From Gammaproteobacteria bacterium 54_18_T64 (lineage in GTDB: Bacteria; Pseudomonadota; Gammaproteobacteria; Pseudomonadales; Porticoccaceae), in NCBI GenBank assembly GCA_002162825.1, contig MAAU01000020.1, positions 1 through 64,000 of the forward strand: 64,000 bases of DNA. The letters run 5' to 3'. Below the pieces are notes generated by a model. The model was not told the DNA's origin. It made no database searches and was given only the letters and a program-made list of their open reading frames with translations. The stretch's first letter is position 1. The number at the start of each line of letters is the position of its first letter. This document shows positions 1-11,292 of this stretch, piece after piece. Position numbers and translations under genes: made by a program.

Positions 1-226
1 CGATGCTACGCCAAAATGCCATGCTTTCAAGACCCAGCGTGGCGATCAGTGGCTCGGCACTTTCCCCCTCACAACCGGGCGCCAGCATACCGCCGGCCCA
101 CCACGAGCAACAGCTGCTATCGAGGGCCTCGCTGGTGGCAATAATACTCACCTCGCAGCCGCGCTCGGCAAAGGCGTGGGCGCAGCACAGACCGCTGACG
201 CCGCTACCCAAGACCTCAATTTTCAT
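1..226 (-). CDS. thiO: FAD-dependent glycine oxidase/oxidoreductase (ThiO-like), N-terminal part, truncated by window edge
   Basis: Reverse strand reads MKIEVLGSGVSGLCCAHAFAERGCEVSIIATSEALDSSCCSWWAGGMLAPGCEGESAEPLIATLGLESMAFWRSI: GxGxxG FAD motif and WWAGGMLAPGCE typical of ThiO/DAO family; lies just downstream of thiC. Not listed in the ORF track. Confidence 0.8.
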   Translation of the reverse strand, partial: MKIEVLGSGVSGLCCAHAFAERGCEVSIIATSEALDSSCCSWWAGGMLAPGCEGESAEPLIATLGLESMAFWRSI

Positions 227-240
227 CTTTGCTGCCGCTG

Positions 241-2163
<1,923 letters not shown>

Positions 2164-2197
2164 TTAAGGCTGCTAAAAGTGGCACTAAAAACATTGC

Positions 2198-2292
2198 TCT
2201 TTCCTACGCCGGTACTAGACGGTTCAGGTTCAACGGGTTCGCTAGTTTATTTAACTAGCATCTCAGCCTTATTTTTAAGGCTCCCCGAGAGT
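2198..2292 (-). promoter_or_regulatory. TPP riboswitch (THI element) upstream of thiC
   Basis: Reverse strand: CTCTCGGGGAGCC...GGCTGAGATG...GAACCCGTTGAACCTGAACCGTCTAGTACCGGCGTAGGAAAGAGC, with conserved CUGAGA, ACCUGA and GGAAAG-type blocks, located in the thiC leader. Confidence 0.93.
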
Positions 2293-2356
2293 TGTTGCGG
2301 AATATAACAGTGTTGAGCCTGGGGTGGAATGCTTTTGCCATTTATTTAACGGCGGG

Positions 2357-4111
2357 TCAGGCATGTGGCCAGCCCTTGGTGGGGAGAGGATTTAAGTTTT
2401 TTGCCCGGCATAGTAGGAAGTCGTTTTTAAAAGCTTCGGGGCTCAGGGCTTTTGAAAAGAAGTAGCCCTGCATGCGGTTGAATTGCAGCTGCTGGCAGAA
2501 ATCCTTTTGGGCACTGGTTTCCACGCCCTCGGCAACCACCTGTAAGCCGAGAACTTTGGCGAAGGCATTGATGGCCCGTAGGTAGGTGGTGCCGCCCTCG
2601 TTTCCACAGGCAGCGTGAATAAAGGATTTATCGATCTTTAAGACCTTAAAGGGATAGGTTTTTAATTGCACCAGCGAGGAGTGGGCGGTGCCAAAATCAT
2701 CCATGGCCAGGTTGATGCCCCGCGCCGCTAAGTCCTTGAGCAGCTGGATGCTTTGCTCGGTGCTTTTGCTCACCGTGTGTTCGGTCAGTTCGAGCTCAAG
2801 CCGCTGGTGGGGAATGTGGTGTTTCTTCATTGTGTCTTCAATGGTTGCAATCAGGCCGGGCTGACTGAGTTGCAGGGCGGAGAGGTTGATCGACAGAGAG
2901 AGGTTTAAATCATTCGCCTGATATTTTTCACGCCACTGACGGAACTGTTGGCAGGCACTGTCGAGTACCCAGGCACCAATGTCCGTTATCAGGCCCAGTT
3001 CCTCGGCAATGGGCATAAACTGAGCGGGGGCCAAGAGTCCCTTAGTGGGGTGCTGCCAGCGGATAAGGGCCTCGGCACCGGTAATGGTTGTGCCGTCTAT
3101 TGCAACCTGGGGCTGGTAGTGGAGCACGAATTCCCCGCGTTGCAGGGCGCCGCGCAAGTCATTTTCCAGCTCCAGGCGCTTTTGGATTTTTTCGTGCAGG
3201 GCTTTGGAGTAGAAATGTGCCCGATTGCGGCCGCCGTCTTTGGAGCGATAAAGGGCAATGTCGGCGCACTTCATCAGGTCGACGGCGTTGTTGGCACAGT
3301 CGGGGTAGGTGGCGATACCGAGGCTGGCAGAGAGGGCAATGGGGTGACCCTCAATACTCAGAGCTTGTTGTAAGGTGAGGAGAATGCGTTGGGTGAGTCG
3401 TTCGGCCAGTTCAATATTCTCCAGGTTGTGAACCAGTATGGCGAACTCATCGCCGCCGAGACGACAGAGTAAATCACCCTCCCGCGTTGCAGCCTGCAGG
3501 CGTCTGGCCACTTCCTTCAAGAGTTCGTCGCCAATGACGTGCCCCAGTGTGTCGTTGACGTCCTTGAATCGATCGAGGTCGAGCATGATGAGTGCCAGCC
3601 CGGTGTTCTGCCGCTCGGCGAGGGGCAGGGCGTATTTCAAACCGCGCTCAAACATGTAACGGTTGGCGAGGCCGGTGAGGGCATCGACCTCGGCCAAGCT
3701 GCGCAATTGCTCGCGGCTGTCGCGTAATTCGGTTTCTATTTTATAGCGTTCCCTGGCGTGGAGAATGGCGCGCATCAATCGCGAGGCGGTAACCTCGCTC
3801 TTGGAAATAAAGTCTTGGGCGCCTTTTTCGATGCATTTGAGCGCCAGTTCGTCATCATTGCTGTGACTGAGCATCACCACCGGTGTGTGGTGGGAGGCGG
3901 CATTGCGCAGGGAGATGAGGAACTCGAGCCCGTTCATGGTGGGTAGTTGATAATCGAGGAGGATGAGGTCGAAGTCTTCTTGCAAAGCCAGTTCCAGCCC
4001 CTCTTCTGCGGAGGCCGTCTCGGTGACCTCGATGTTCAGCTCGGGTTGTTGCAGACTGCGCTTGGCGTTCATGCGGTCGATGGTGTCATCGTCGATTAAC
4101 AACAGCTTCAA
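2357..4111 (-). CDS. Response regulator with GGDEF and EAL domains (diguanylate cyclase/phosphodiesterase)
   Basis: N-terminal REC (LLDYQLPTMNGLEFL), GGDEF (RLGGDEFAILV), EAL (GAEALIRWQHP, DDFGTAHSSL, VAEGVET). Confidence 0.93.
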   Translation of the reverse strand: MKLLLIDDDTIDRMNAKRSLQQPELNIEVTETASAEEGLELALQEDFDLILLDYQLPTMNGLEFLISLRNAASHHTPVVMLSHSNDDELALKCIEKGAQDFISKSEVTASRLMRAILHARERYKIETELRDSREQLRSLAEVDALTGLANRYMFERGLKYALPLAERQNTGLALIMLDLDRFKDVNDTLGHVIGDELLKEVARRLQAATREGDLLCRLGGDEFAILVHNLENIELAERLTQRILLTLQQALSIEGHPIALSASLGIATYPDCANNAVDLMKCADIALYRSKDGGRNRAHFYSKALHEKIQKRLELENDLRGALQRGEFVLHYQPQVAIDGTTITGAEALIRWQHPTKGLLAPAQFMPIAEELGLITDIGAWVLDSACQQFRQWREKYQANDLNLSLSINLSALQLSQPGLIATIEDTMKKHHIPHQRLELELTEHTVSKSTEQSIQLLKDLAARGINLAMDDFGTAHSSLVQLKTYPFKVLKIDKSFIHAACGNEGGTTYLRAINAFAKVLGLQVVAEGVETSAQKDFCQQLQFNRMQGYFFSKALSPEAFKNDFLLCRAKNLNPLPTKGWPHA

Positions 4112-4146
4112 ATGTCGGGACTCCTTACGTCAGTGGTATGTTGAGC

Positions 4147-4575
4147 TCAATTGCTTGGTAGCTCAACCAGGCGCCAATAGTGGTCGAGTAATTGCAGTAG
4201 TCCGTCAAAACCGGTGTCGAGCTTGGTCTTAACAATGTAGCCGGCGATGTGCTCGTTGTAAGCGGCCACCTTGTCCTGGTCTTCATCGGAGGTGGTCAGT
4301 ACAAAGACCACCGTGCCGCGCAAGTCAGGATCGCTGCGCAGTTCTTTGAGCATTTCAATACCCGTCATCCGCGGCATATTGAGATCGAGCAGGAGCATAT
4401 AGGGTTGATCAATGCTTTTGTTGCGCAGCATTTCCAGGCCCTCGATACCATCGCGGGCGCGAAAAAAAGGGTTGGCCAGCTTGAGTTTGTTGAGTGCCCT
4501 CTCAATGCCCATGGCATCGACATCGTCATCGTCGACGAGAAGGATGGAGGCCGCCTTGCAGTCGTCATTATTCAT
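4147..4575 (-). CDS. Single-domain response regulator (Rcp1-like)
   Basis: SILLVDDDDVDAMGIERAL...LLLDLNMPRMTGIEML...VLTTSDEDQD; overlaps the upstream kinase gene by 8 nt. Confidence 0.9.
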   Translation of the reverse strand: MNNDDCKAASILLVDDDDVDAMGIERALNKLKLANPFFRARDGIEGLEMLRNKSIDQPYMLLLDLNMPRMTGIEMLKELRSDPDLRGTVVFVLTTSDEDQDKVAAYNEHIAGYIVKTKLDTGFDGLLQLLDHYWRLVELPSN

Positions 4576-6244
4576 GAATAGAGCTCCTCAATACAGATTC
4601 TAAAGGCCAGTTAAAGTGCATAGTGGTGCCTCGTAGACCATCGGATTCAACGCGAATATGGCAGTGGTAGTTATCGAGCAGTTTTTTGACAATGGCCAGG
4701 CCCATACCGCTACCCTCGACTTCATCCCGTGGTTTGAGGGTTTGAAAAATACCAAAAATTCTCTCTTGCTGTTGCGGAGCGATACCGGGTCCATCGTCGG
4801 CAATAGAGAAGTCAAAGCCGTCGGTTGTGGCTTTGACACTCACGTGGATAGTGCCCTCAGCCTGGTCGTGGTGCTTGATGGCGTTATTGATGAGGTTGCG
4901 CAGTATCTGTTCGAGGGGCACGGCCAGGGTGTTAAGGCTGGGCAACTTGTCATCACAGATCAGGGTGAAGCCGGGCGGTGGGTTGAGTAGGCGGAACAGC
5001 TCTTGGCTCAATTCGGCGATGTCGATGGTTTTGATATCACCGTGTTTGCGTCCCACCCGAGAATAGGCAAGCAGGTCATTGAGCAGTTGCTCCAGGCGCT
5101 GGGTGCGGTTGTGAAGCAGGTGTAAGTACTCTCGGGTCTGCTCCTCTAAATTGTCTTTGATATCCTCCTCAATCCAGGAGGCCAGCTGCATAATACCGCG
5201 CAGGGGGGCCTTTAAATCGTGGGAGGCAACATAGGCAAATTCATTCAGCTCCTTATTGCTGCGCTCTAACTCGCGGGTGTATTTCTGCAGGGACTTCTCG
5301 GTCAGGGCACGGGCTCTCGCCTCTTCCTCTTTGTGTTCGTAGGTGTGGATGTAATCCATTAACAGGCCGAAGAAGGGCACGGCGTAGGCAAAAATTTTCA
5401 GGAAGTGAGCAATATTAAAATGTGCATCGAACAGCGCGGTGGAGCCAAAGGCCATGTGTAATTCGACCAGCACCTCGGGAATCATGGCAATGACCAGGGC
5501 GTGGGCGAAAACACTGGGTTGTTTGCGGTAGAAATAGGGAAATAGAAAGAGGCCGGCAAAAATATAGAGTACCAGGGGAATGACGTCGTAGGGGCGGGTA
5601 ATAATGTTGTCGGGAAACTGGGTTTGCGGCAGTGAGCTACTGACGGCGCTGTAGTGAATGATGGCGTAAGCGACTGTGACAGAGGCCATAAAGGAAACCG
5701 CCAGTAATTTAAGGTTGGTTGTTTCCGTGGCCTTGGCCCGGTGTGTGAGCAGCAGGGAGACACCGCCGATGAGGATTAAGGCGTTAAAGACCCGGCAAAT
5801 GGCCCAGGTAAAGGGTATCAGGTCGCGATTGTCCGCCACCGCGTGAATTAAACGGTCGGCGGCAAGAGTGTGGAAAGCATCCATGCAGCCGGCTAAAAAC
5901 AGCGCCGCGCCGATTACTAGCGTAGTGAGGTTGCGAGAGATGAAATAGTGGCTGGCGGCGAGAAAGACCGTGAGTATGGCCACGCAAAAGGCTGACCACT
6001 CCAAAATCGTATGGGTAAAGGCGCCGGATAGGTGGCTAAAAAACACCTCCACCTGTTGGTGCGCAGGGAGGTTGGCGACCCCGTGTAAATCGACATTGCT
6101 AGTGTCTGAAGCAAAGTTAACGCCGAGTAGGGAGAGACAATAGGGTGCCAGGCAAATAGCTACGACGAGGTAGAAAAATGAGGGCGGCATTTTTAGGGGT
6201 GCCGGTACCATGCCGGGAATGTCCTGGCTGGCGTTGCTATTCAA
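4568..6244 (-). CDS. Membrane histidine kinase with MASE3-like sensor
   Basis: Multi-TM N-terminus (HTLAADRLIHAVADNRDLIPFTWAICRVFNALIL), H-box YVASHDLKAPLRGI, HATPase (DDGPGIAPQQQERIFGIFQ, GSGMGLAIVKKL). Confidence 0.88.
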   Translation of the reverse strand: MNSNASQDIPGMVPAPLKMPPSFFYLVVAICLAPYCLSLLGVNFASDTSNVDLHGVANLPAHQQVEVFFSHLSGAFTHTILEWSAFCVAILTVFLAASHYFISRNLTTLVIGAALFLAGCMDAFHTLAADRLIHAVADNRDLIPFTWAICRVFNALILIGGVSLLLTHRAKATETTNLKLLAVSFMASVTVAYAIIHYSAVSSSLPQTQFPDNIITRPYDVIPLVLYIFAGLFLFPYFYRKQPSVFAHALVIAMIPEVLVELHMAFGSTALFDAHFNIAHFLKIFAYAVPFFGLLMDYIHTYEHKEEEARARALTEKSLQKYTRELERSNKELNEFAYVASHDLKAPLRGIMQLASWIEEDIKDNLEEQTREYLHLLHNRTQRLEQLLNDLLAYSRVGRKHGDIKTIDIAELSQELFRLLNPPPGFTLICDDKLPSLNTLAVPLEQILRNLINNAIKHHDQAEGTIHVSVKATTDGFDFSIADDGPGIAPQQQERIFGIFQTLKPRDEVEGSGMGLAIVKKLLDNYHCHIRVESDGLRGTTMHFNWPLESVLRSSIHE

Positions 6245-6415
6245 TGTTCAGACCTGCGAATCATGGTTTCTCCTTTGGTGGTACAGCTTGCACCGTGGCG
6301 CTTTCCATAGACTGTAGTTGTTGGTACGCCTCTAATTATAGTCATATTTCGCCGCTGATGGCCTGTCCCTGCCAGCAACAAAAATCAACCGGATGATCTA
6401 TGCCTCGGATATTGG

Positions 6416-7972
6416 CTATTTGGGGTTTATCGGTTTTATTTTCAGACGTTGTAGCAAACGGTAAAAATTACTGCGGTTGAGGCCGAGGTCGCGGGCGGTG
6501 GCGGCGAGATTACCGTGGCGCAGGGTTAGTCTGTCATTGATCAGCTGGCGCTGATAATTGTCGACGGCTTGCTTCAGGTTTATCTGCTCCGGCAGGCTGG
6601 CCAGATCTGCTTGAATGGCGCGGGGCAATGCCTCCAGACTAATGCCCAGCTGTGAGATGTTGATACTTAGGTCTTTCGAGCGGGGTTTAGCGGTCATTGC
6701 TTTGAGTGTCGCGCGACGCAGCACCTGGTCGAGTTCACGCACATTGCCGGGCCAGGTGTAGTGCTGCAGCAGTTGCCGAGCGTCGGTATCGACTTGCAGC
6801 GCCGGCAGGGCGAGACGGCGTCGTTGTTGCTCAAGAAAGTGCTGAGTCAACAGGGGGATATCTTCGCGCCTGTCGCGCAGTGGCGGCACGGGCATGGGGT
6901 AGAGCATTAGTAATCGGTAGAGCTCGGGGCGAAACTGTCCGTGACTCACCGCCTGTTGCAAATTGCAGCGGGTGGCGGCGATTAATCGCACATTGATGGG
7001 CTCAGCCGTTGCACTGCCCAGAGCTTGAATACTCGCGGTTTTTAAGAACTGTTCGAGCTGGCTTTGGACCTGGGCCGACAGGGTTGACACTTCATTGATA
7101 AAAACAGTGCCTCGGTCGGCGAGTTGAAAAAGCCCGCTTGTTGCTGGCTTTTCACTACCTTGAATGCACCCAAACAGCTCGGCATAGGCTGTTTCGTCAT
7201 CCAGCTCGGCGCCGTTGACGCGAATAAAGGGCTGCTTGCTACGGCTGGACGCCCGGTGGATATCGCGGGCCACTAAGGTTTTGCCGACCCCATCTTCGCC
7301 CTGTAAGAGGATGGTTAGTTCGGAGGTGGCAATGATGGCTATTTCGTCCCTGACGCGCTGTAGTCCGGGGCTAGAGCCGAGCAGGGGTGGGCCCTGCACC
7401 TGGCTGAGTATTCTTTTATTGAATAGTCGCTGTTTGTCCAGCTCACTGCGTAGCTGTTTGCCGTGCTGTAGCACGGCGATGGCCGACTCGATGAAGTGGA
7501 TGAAGCTCATCAGTTCGCGGTGCTCAATGGTATTCAGGGTTCCGGTCTGGCGGGTGTTAAGACACAGCAGCCCCCAGGGTTTAGCGCCCAGGTGCAGGGC
7601 AATGCCGAGGCTATCCCGAGGTCCGGTGCGGCGGTCGCCCTCCTTGAGAAAACTCTGAAAGGGGTTGGGGAGTTGGTTGTCGACGGGAAAAAATATTGGC
7701 TCCTTCGATTGCAGCCAAAGCGCCAGGCGGGGGTGCTGGTCGACCACAAAGGGCTGTTGCAGCAGCTTGTCGTCAAGACCATCAATGGCCAGCGGTTGTA
7801 AAATTGGGTTTTGAGCATTGTCGGTCTGCAATACCATCAGTACCGCGATATCGGCGGGCAGCGTGGTCAAAATGGCATCGAGCAGGCGCCAGTAGCGCAG
7901 TTGGTCGGGCAGCTCGCGAGACAAATCGGCAACGATGGAAATGAGATGTTGTGAGACGCCGAACTTGGCCAT
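6416..7972 (-). CDS. NorR-like GAF/AAA+ regulator with Fis-type HTH (degenerate sigma-54 activator)
   Basis: Walker A GEDGVGKT, VPPLRDRREDIPLL, WPGNVRELDQ, C-terminal HTH NLAATARDLGLNRSNFYRLLQRL; GAFTGA replaced. Start chosen at ATG 7972 (preceded by AAGGG); the ORF track start is 8023. Confidence 0.85.
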   Translation of the reverse strand: MAKFGVSQHLISIVADLSRELPDQLRYWRLLDAILTTLPADIAVLMVLQTDNAQNPILQPLAIDGLDDKLLQQPFVVDQHPRLALWLQSKEPIFFPVDNQLPNPFQSFLKEGDRRTGPRDSLGIALHLGAKPWGLLCLNTRQTGTLNTIEHRELMSFIHFIESAIAVLQHGKQLRSELDKQRLFNKRILSQVQGPPLLGSSPGLQRVRDEIAIIATSELTILLQGEDGVGKTLVARDIHRASSRSKQPFIRVNGAELDDETAYAELFGCIQGSEKPATSGLFQLADRGTVFINEVSTLSAQVQSQLEQFLKTASIQALGSATAEPINVRLIAATRCNLQQAVSHGQFRPELYRLLMLYPMPVPPLRDRREDIPLLTQHFLEQQRRRLALPALQVDTDARQLLQHYTWPGNVRELDQVLRRATLKAMTAKPRSKDLSINISQLGISLEALPRAIQADLASLPEQINLKQAVDNYQRQLINDRLTLRHGNLAATARDLGLNRSNFYRLLQRLKIKPINPK

Positions 7973-8090
7973 TGACACCCTTAGCGGTACTGGTCTTATT
8001 AAAGCGTTATTACTTGTGTCCAATTAACATCATTGCGTGAAATTAGTCAAAACAATTAGCAGTATTGCACTGTTATTAGAGCTTAAGGGC

Positions 8091-8894
8091 TTAGGGTATC
8101 AATTCAACACGGTCGCCGGCTTTAACCATGCCCTCAACCACGACGGCGGCGTAGATGCCGGCGTTGCGCTGGTGGTGGAGGCTGACGTGGCGCAATATTT
8201 CCGGTGTCGCCTCGCCGGTATCGGGGTCGTAGGTGATCATCGCGCAGCGCGGATCGCGTTCGACTATGGTGAGCACTACCTTGTCGCCGAGCTTCAGGCT
8301 GCGACCGACGAGCTCGTCTTCCGCGAAACCTTGCCCGCTCAGTAAGTCGAGGTGGATGTTGGCCCTAAAACGGCGCTTATCAATGTTTAGCCCCGTTTCT
8401 TCGGCGAGCTGTAGACCGGTCTGCAGGGAAATTAAGGACAGGGGGCGGCAGTCGGTCATGGCGCGCTGGGAATGCCTCAGCGCCACCTCGTGGCCCCCAC
8501 CGGCACTGGCGGCCAGTCGGCGGGCCAGCGCTGGGTCGTCGAGGGCATAAATGGTACCGTCGGGCGCCTCGACATCCATGGCCAGTTCGTCGGCACTGCT
8601 GAAAACCGGGGTAATGCCGACGCTGGTGGCCTCGGCCTCTGTCCAGTTAATGGGTTGCAGGGCCTTGTCGGGTTGGCGAAAACGCGGCGTATAGAGCAGC
8701 ATGTCCTGAGTTTCACGTCCGGTTAGGTAGGGGAAAAAGCCGGGCCCGGCACTGCTTGTAAAGGCGTAAAGTCTATCGCCATAAATACCCGAGTAAGCCA
8801 CGAAGGCTTGTTCTATCGCTTGCCCGCGCATACTTTTTACCGGATAGCGCCACAGGGCGGCAATGCTGCCGATGTCTTTTTCCTTTGCACTCAT
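8091..8894 (-). CDS. MOSC domain-containing protein
   Basis: N-terminal beta-barrel signature YPVKSMRGQAIEQAFV and MOSC core (RFRANIHLDLL, DPRCAMITYDPDTGE). Confidence 0.9.
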   Translation of the reverse strand: MSAKEKDIGSIAALWRYPVKSMRGQAIEQAFVAYSGIYGDRLYAFTSSAGPGFFPYLTGRETQDMLLYTPRFRQPDKALQPINWTEAEATSVGITPVFSSADELAMDVEAPDGTIYALDDPALARRLAASAGGGHEVALRHSQRAMTDCRPLSLISLQTGLQLAEETGLNIDKRRFRANIHLDLLSGQGFAEDELVGRSLKLGDKVVLTIVERDPRCAMITYDPDTGEATPEILRHVSLHHQRNAGIYAAVVVEGMVKAGDRVELIP

Positions 8895-8932
8895 GGCTGG
8901 AAACCCTTCCTTACCTGAAAAGAAATTATTAT

Positions 8933-9520
8933 TTATTGAGGTTTCTTAGTGGGCAGGACATCGCTGATGACGTCCCAGGACTTCCACTCCGGCTCTGGGG
9001 TTTCCTTGCCCTGCGTGGGCACATAAATAGATTGTTCCTCACTGGTGGTGGGGTGAATATAGCGCGGGCAATTGATGAAGATATTGTCCACAGCAACCCT
9101 GACGATCATCTGGGCTTCGTGGTAGCTGTCCATCAACTCGTCATCGGCGCTGACCGAGGCCCTACCGTGCAGGCGCAGGCGGTGGGGGTTTTCAAAATCG
9201 ATAAACAATAGACCGACATTGGGGCTGGCCTTGATATTGCCGGCGCTGAGAAACATGCCGTTGCCGTCGTAGAGGGGAAAGGCAATGGTGTTAGGGTCGA
9301 GCACGCGCACAAAGCCGACCTCTCCGCCCTTGTAAGACACCGTTGGTTGGCCGTCGGGGTCAACGCTGCTGATAAATAGCATATTGAGGGAGTGAATAAA
9401 TTCGCGCTCCTCGTCACCAATTTGTGGCTGAATAATCAGTTCCTTGACGCGGTCCGCCAGGGGGCGGGTACCAAAGTCATCCTGCAGTTCGCGATTACCG
9501 GGGTGATAGATATCGGCCAT
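8933..9520 (-). CDS. Pyridoxamine 5'-phosphate oxidase family protein
   Basis: FISSVDPDGQPTVSYKGGEVGFVRVLD, NVGLLFIDFENPHRLRLHGRASV typical of FMN-binding PNPOx-like proteins. Confidence 0.88.
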   Translation of the reverse strand: MADIYHPGNRELQDDFGTRPLADRVKELIIQPQIGDEEREFIHSLNMLFISSVDPDGQPTVSYKGGEVGFVRVLDPNTIAFPLYDGNGMFLSAGNIKASPNVGLLFIDFENPHRLRLHGRASVSADDELMDSYHEAQMIVRVAVDNIFINCPRYIHPTTSEEQSIYVPTQGKETPEPEWKSWDVISDVLPTKKPQ

Positions 9521-9936
9521 GGTTTTCTCTTATTGTGGTGTTGGTGTGTCTCTTTGGCTAGTGGCGGCTTAGAACTATGGTCAGGCCGTTGTCGTCCCAC
9601 GCAGCATCTCGGGCAAAATTATAGTCGGCATTCAACTCAGCGTAAATCGTCTACAGAGCCTGAGCCTGTTGTAGCGGCGTGGCAATTTTCAATGCAGGTC
9701 GAGCCCCGCAGCCCAAGCATGGAGCTCGAGCTGGCCGGGCGGGGTGAGGCACTGACCGTTCTTCTCGCAATGGAATCCAGGCTTACTCAGAGCTCTTGCC
9801 GGTGAGTAGAGGATAAAGCTTGTTCTGTGCCCAATAGGCCATAAAATACTGCCATCGTTCGATGCGACAGCATGGCGACCGAAGGACTGGGGCCAGAGCC
9901 AGCTATTTTGTCGGCAATTCATTTAATGGCAGGTGG

Positions 9937-11187
9937 GTGAAAAATTTAGTGCAAACTTCAATAACAACTTACGACGTCATCATTTTAGGTGGCGGTGCCG
10001 CCGGTTTGATGTGTGCCGCGACGGCCGCAGCACGAGGGCGTCGTGTCCTGGTGATGGAGAAAGCCAATAAGGTCGGAAAAAAAATATTGATGTCCGGTGG
10101 TGGGCGCTGCAACTTTACCAATTACACCGTAGAGCCCGAAAATTACCTTTCCAACAATCCGCACTTTTGTAAATCGGCCTTAAGTCGTTATACCCAATGG
10201 GACTTCATCGCCCTGGTGGAGCGCCATGGCATTGCCTATGAAGAGCGCAAACACGGGCAATTATTTTGTCTGGCTTCGGCAAAAGAAATTTTGCAGATGT
10301 TACTAAGTGAATGTGCAGAGGCCGGTGTCGAGATTAAAACCCACTGTGAAATCAGCGCTATTAGGGCTGTGCATACAGAGGCCTCCACTTTGTCGGGCAA
10401 TCAAGCGGCGGGTTATCGGCTCGATATCGACGGTCAAGGCGGGAGTTTGCACTGCACATCCCTGGTGGTTGCCACTGGCGCGCTGTCTATACCGACACTG
10501 GGCGGCAGTGGTATTGGCTACGACATCGCTCGGCAATTCAACCTCGCTCTTAGGGATTGCCGGGCGGGTTTAGTGCCCTTTATGTTCAGTGATTTTATGA
10601 AACCGATCTGCGAACGTCTCTCGGGCCTGGCACTGGAGGTTGAGGTGAGCAGTGCCGGGCAGAGCTTTACCGAGAACCTGTTGTTCACGCATCGCGGGCT
10701 CAGTGGCCCGGTGATATTGCAAATATCCAGTTACTGGCAGCCCGGCGATGAAATTGACATCGATCTCTTACCCGAGCTCGATGCGTCCCAGTGGCTACTG
10801 ACTGCGAAACAGCAACAGGGCAAGCAGCGCTTAAATACACTGCTCAATAAGCACCTGGCCAAGGCCCTGGTGAATGAATTACAGGGGCTCTGGTGGCCGC
10901 AGCTGGCGACCAGTCCGCTGGCGGAGTTCAGCGATAAGCTCTTGAAAACCATTGGCGGGCAGTTGAATCGTTGGCGCTTGAAACCTTCGGCAAACGAGGG
11001 CTATCGCACCGCGGAGGTGACCCTGGGCGGGGTAGACACCGATGGTATCAGTTCCAAAACCATGGAAGCGAAGCGGCAAAAGGGACTTTATTTTGTCGGC
11101 GAGGTGCTCGATGTCAGTGGCCATTTGGGGGGCTTTAATTTCCAGTGGGCCTGGGCCTCGGGTTATAGCGCGGGACAATTTGTCTAG
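9937..11187 (+). CDS. NAD(P)/FAD-dependent oxidoreductase, HI0933/YhiN family
   Basis: YDVIILGGGAAGLMCAATAAARGRRVLVMEKANKVGKKILMSGGGRCNFTN; C-terminal GLYFVGEVLDVSGHLGGFNFQWAWASGYSAG. GTG start inferred; exact start uncertain. Confidence 0.92.
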   Translation: MKNLVQTSITTYDVIILGGGAAGLMCAATAAARGRRVLVMEKANKVGKKILMSGGGRCNFTNYTVEPENYLSNNPHFCKSALSRYTQWDFIALVERHGIAYEERKHGQLFCLASAKEILQMLLSECAEAGVEIKTHCEISAIRAVHTEASTLSGNQAAGYRLDIDGQGGSLHCTSLVVATGALSIPTLGGSGIGYDIARQFNLALRDCRAGLVPFMFSDFMKPICERLSGLALEVEVSSAGQSFTENLLFTHRGLSGPVILQISSYWQPGDEIDIDLLPELDASQWLLTAKQQQGKQRLNTLLNKHLAKALVNELQGLWWPQLATSPLAEFSDKLLKTIGGQLNRWRLKPSANEGYRTAEVTLGGVDTDGISSKTMEAKRQKGLYFVGEVLDVSGHLGGFNFQWAWASGYSAGQFV

Positions 11188-11292
11188 GCAGCCGCGTTGA
11201 GCTGAGCGACGGCATGCTAAAATATCGACCTGATATGGCTGGGCTATCAATGCTTACGCCTTCGTTTTTCCGACAACTTAGTACTGCCATTT

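Noticed and set aside
9551-9922. Possible decayed minus-strand gene (fragments GQCLTPPGQLELHAWAAGLDL and AELNADYNFARDAAWDDNGLTIVLSRH)
   Set aside because: Interrupted by stops and frame changes and I could not assign a family; insufficient support for a pseudogene call
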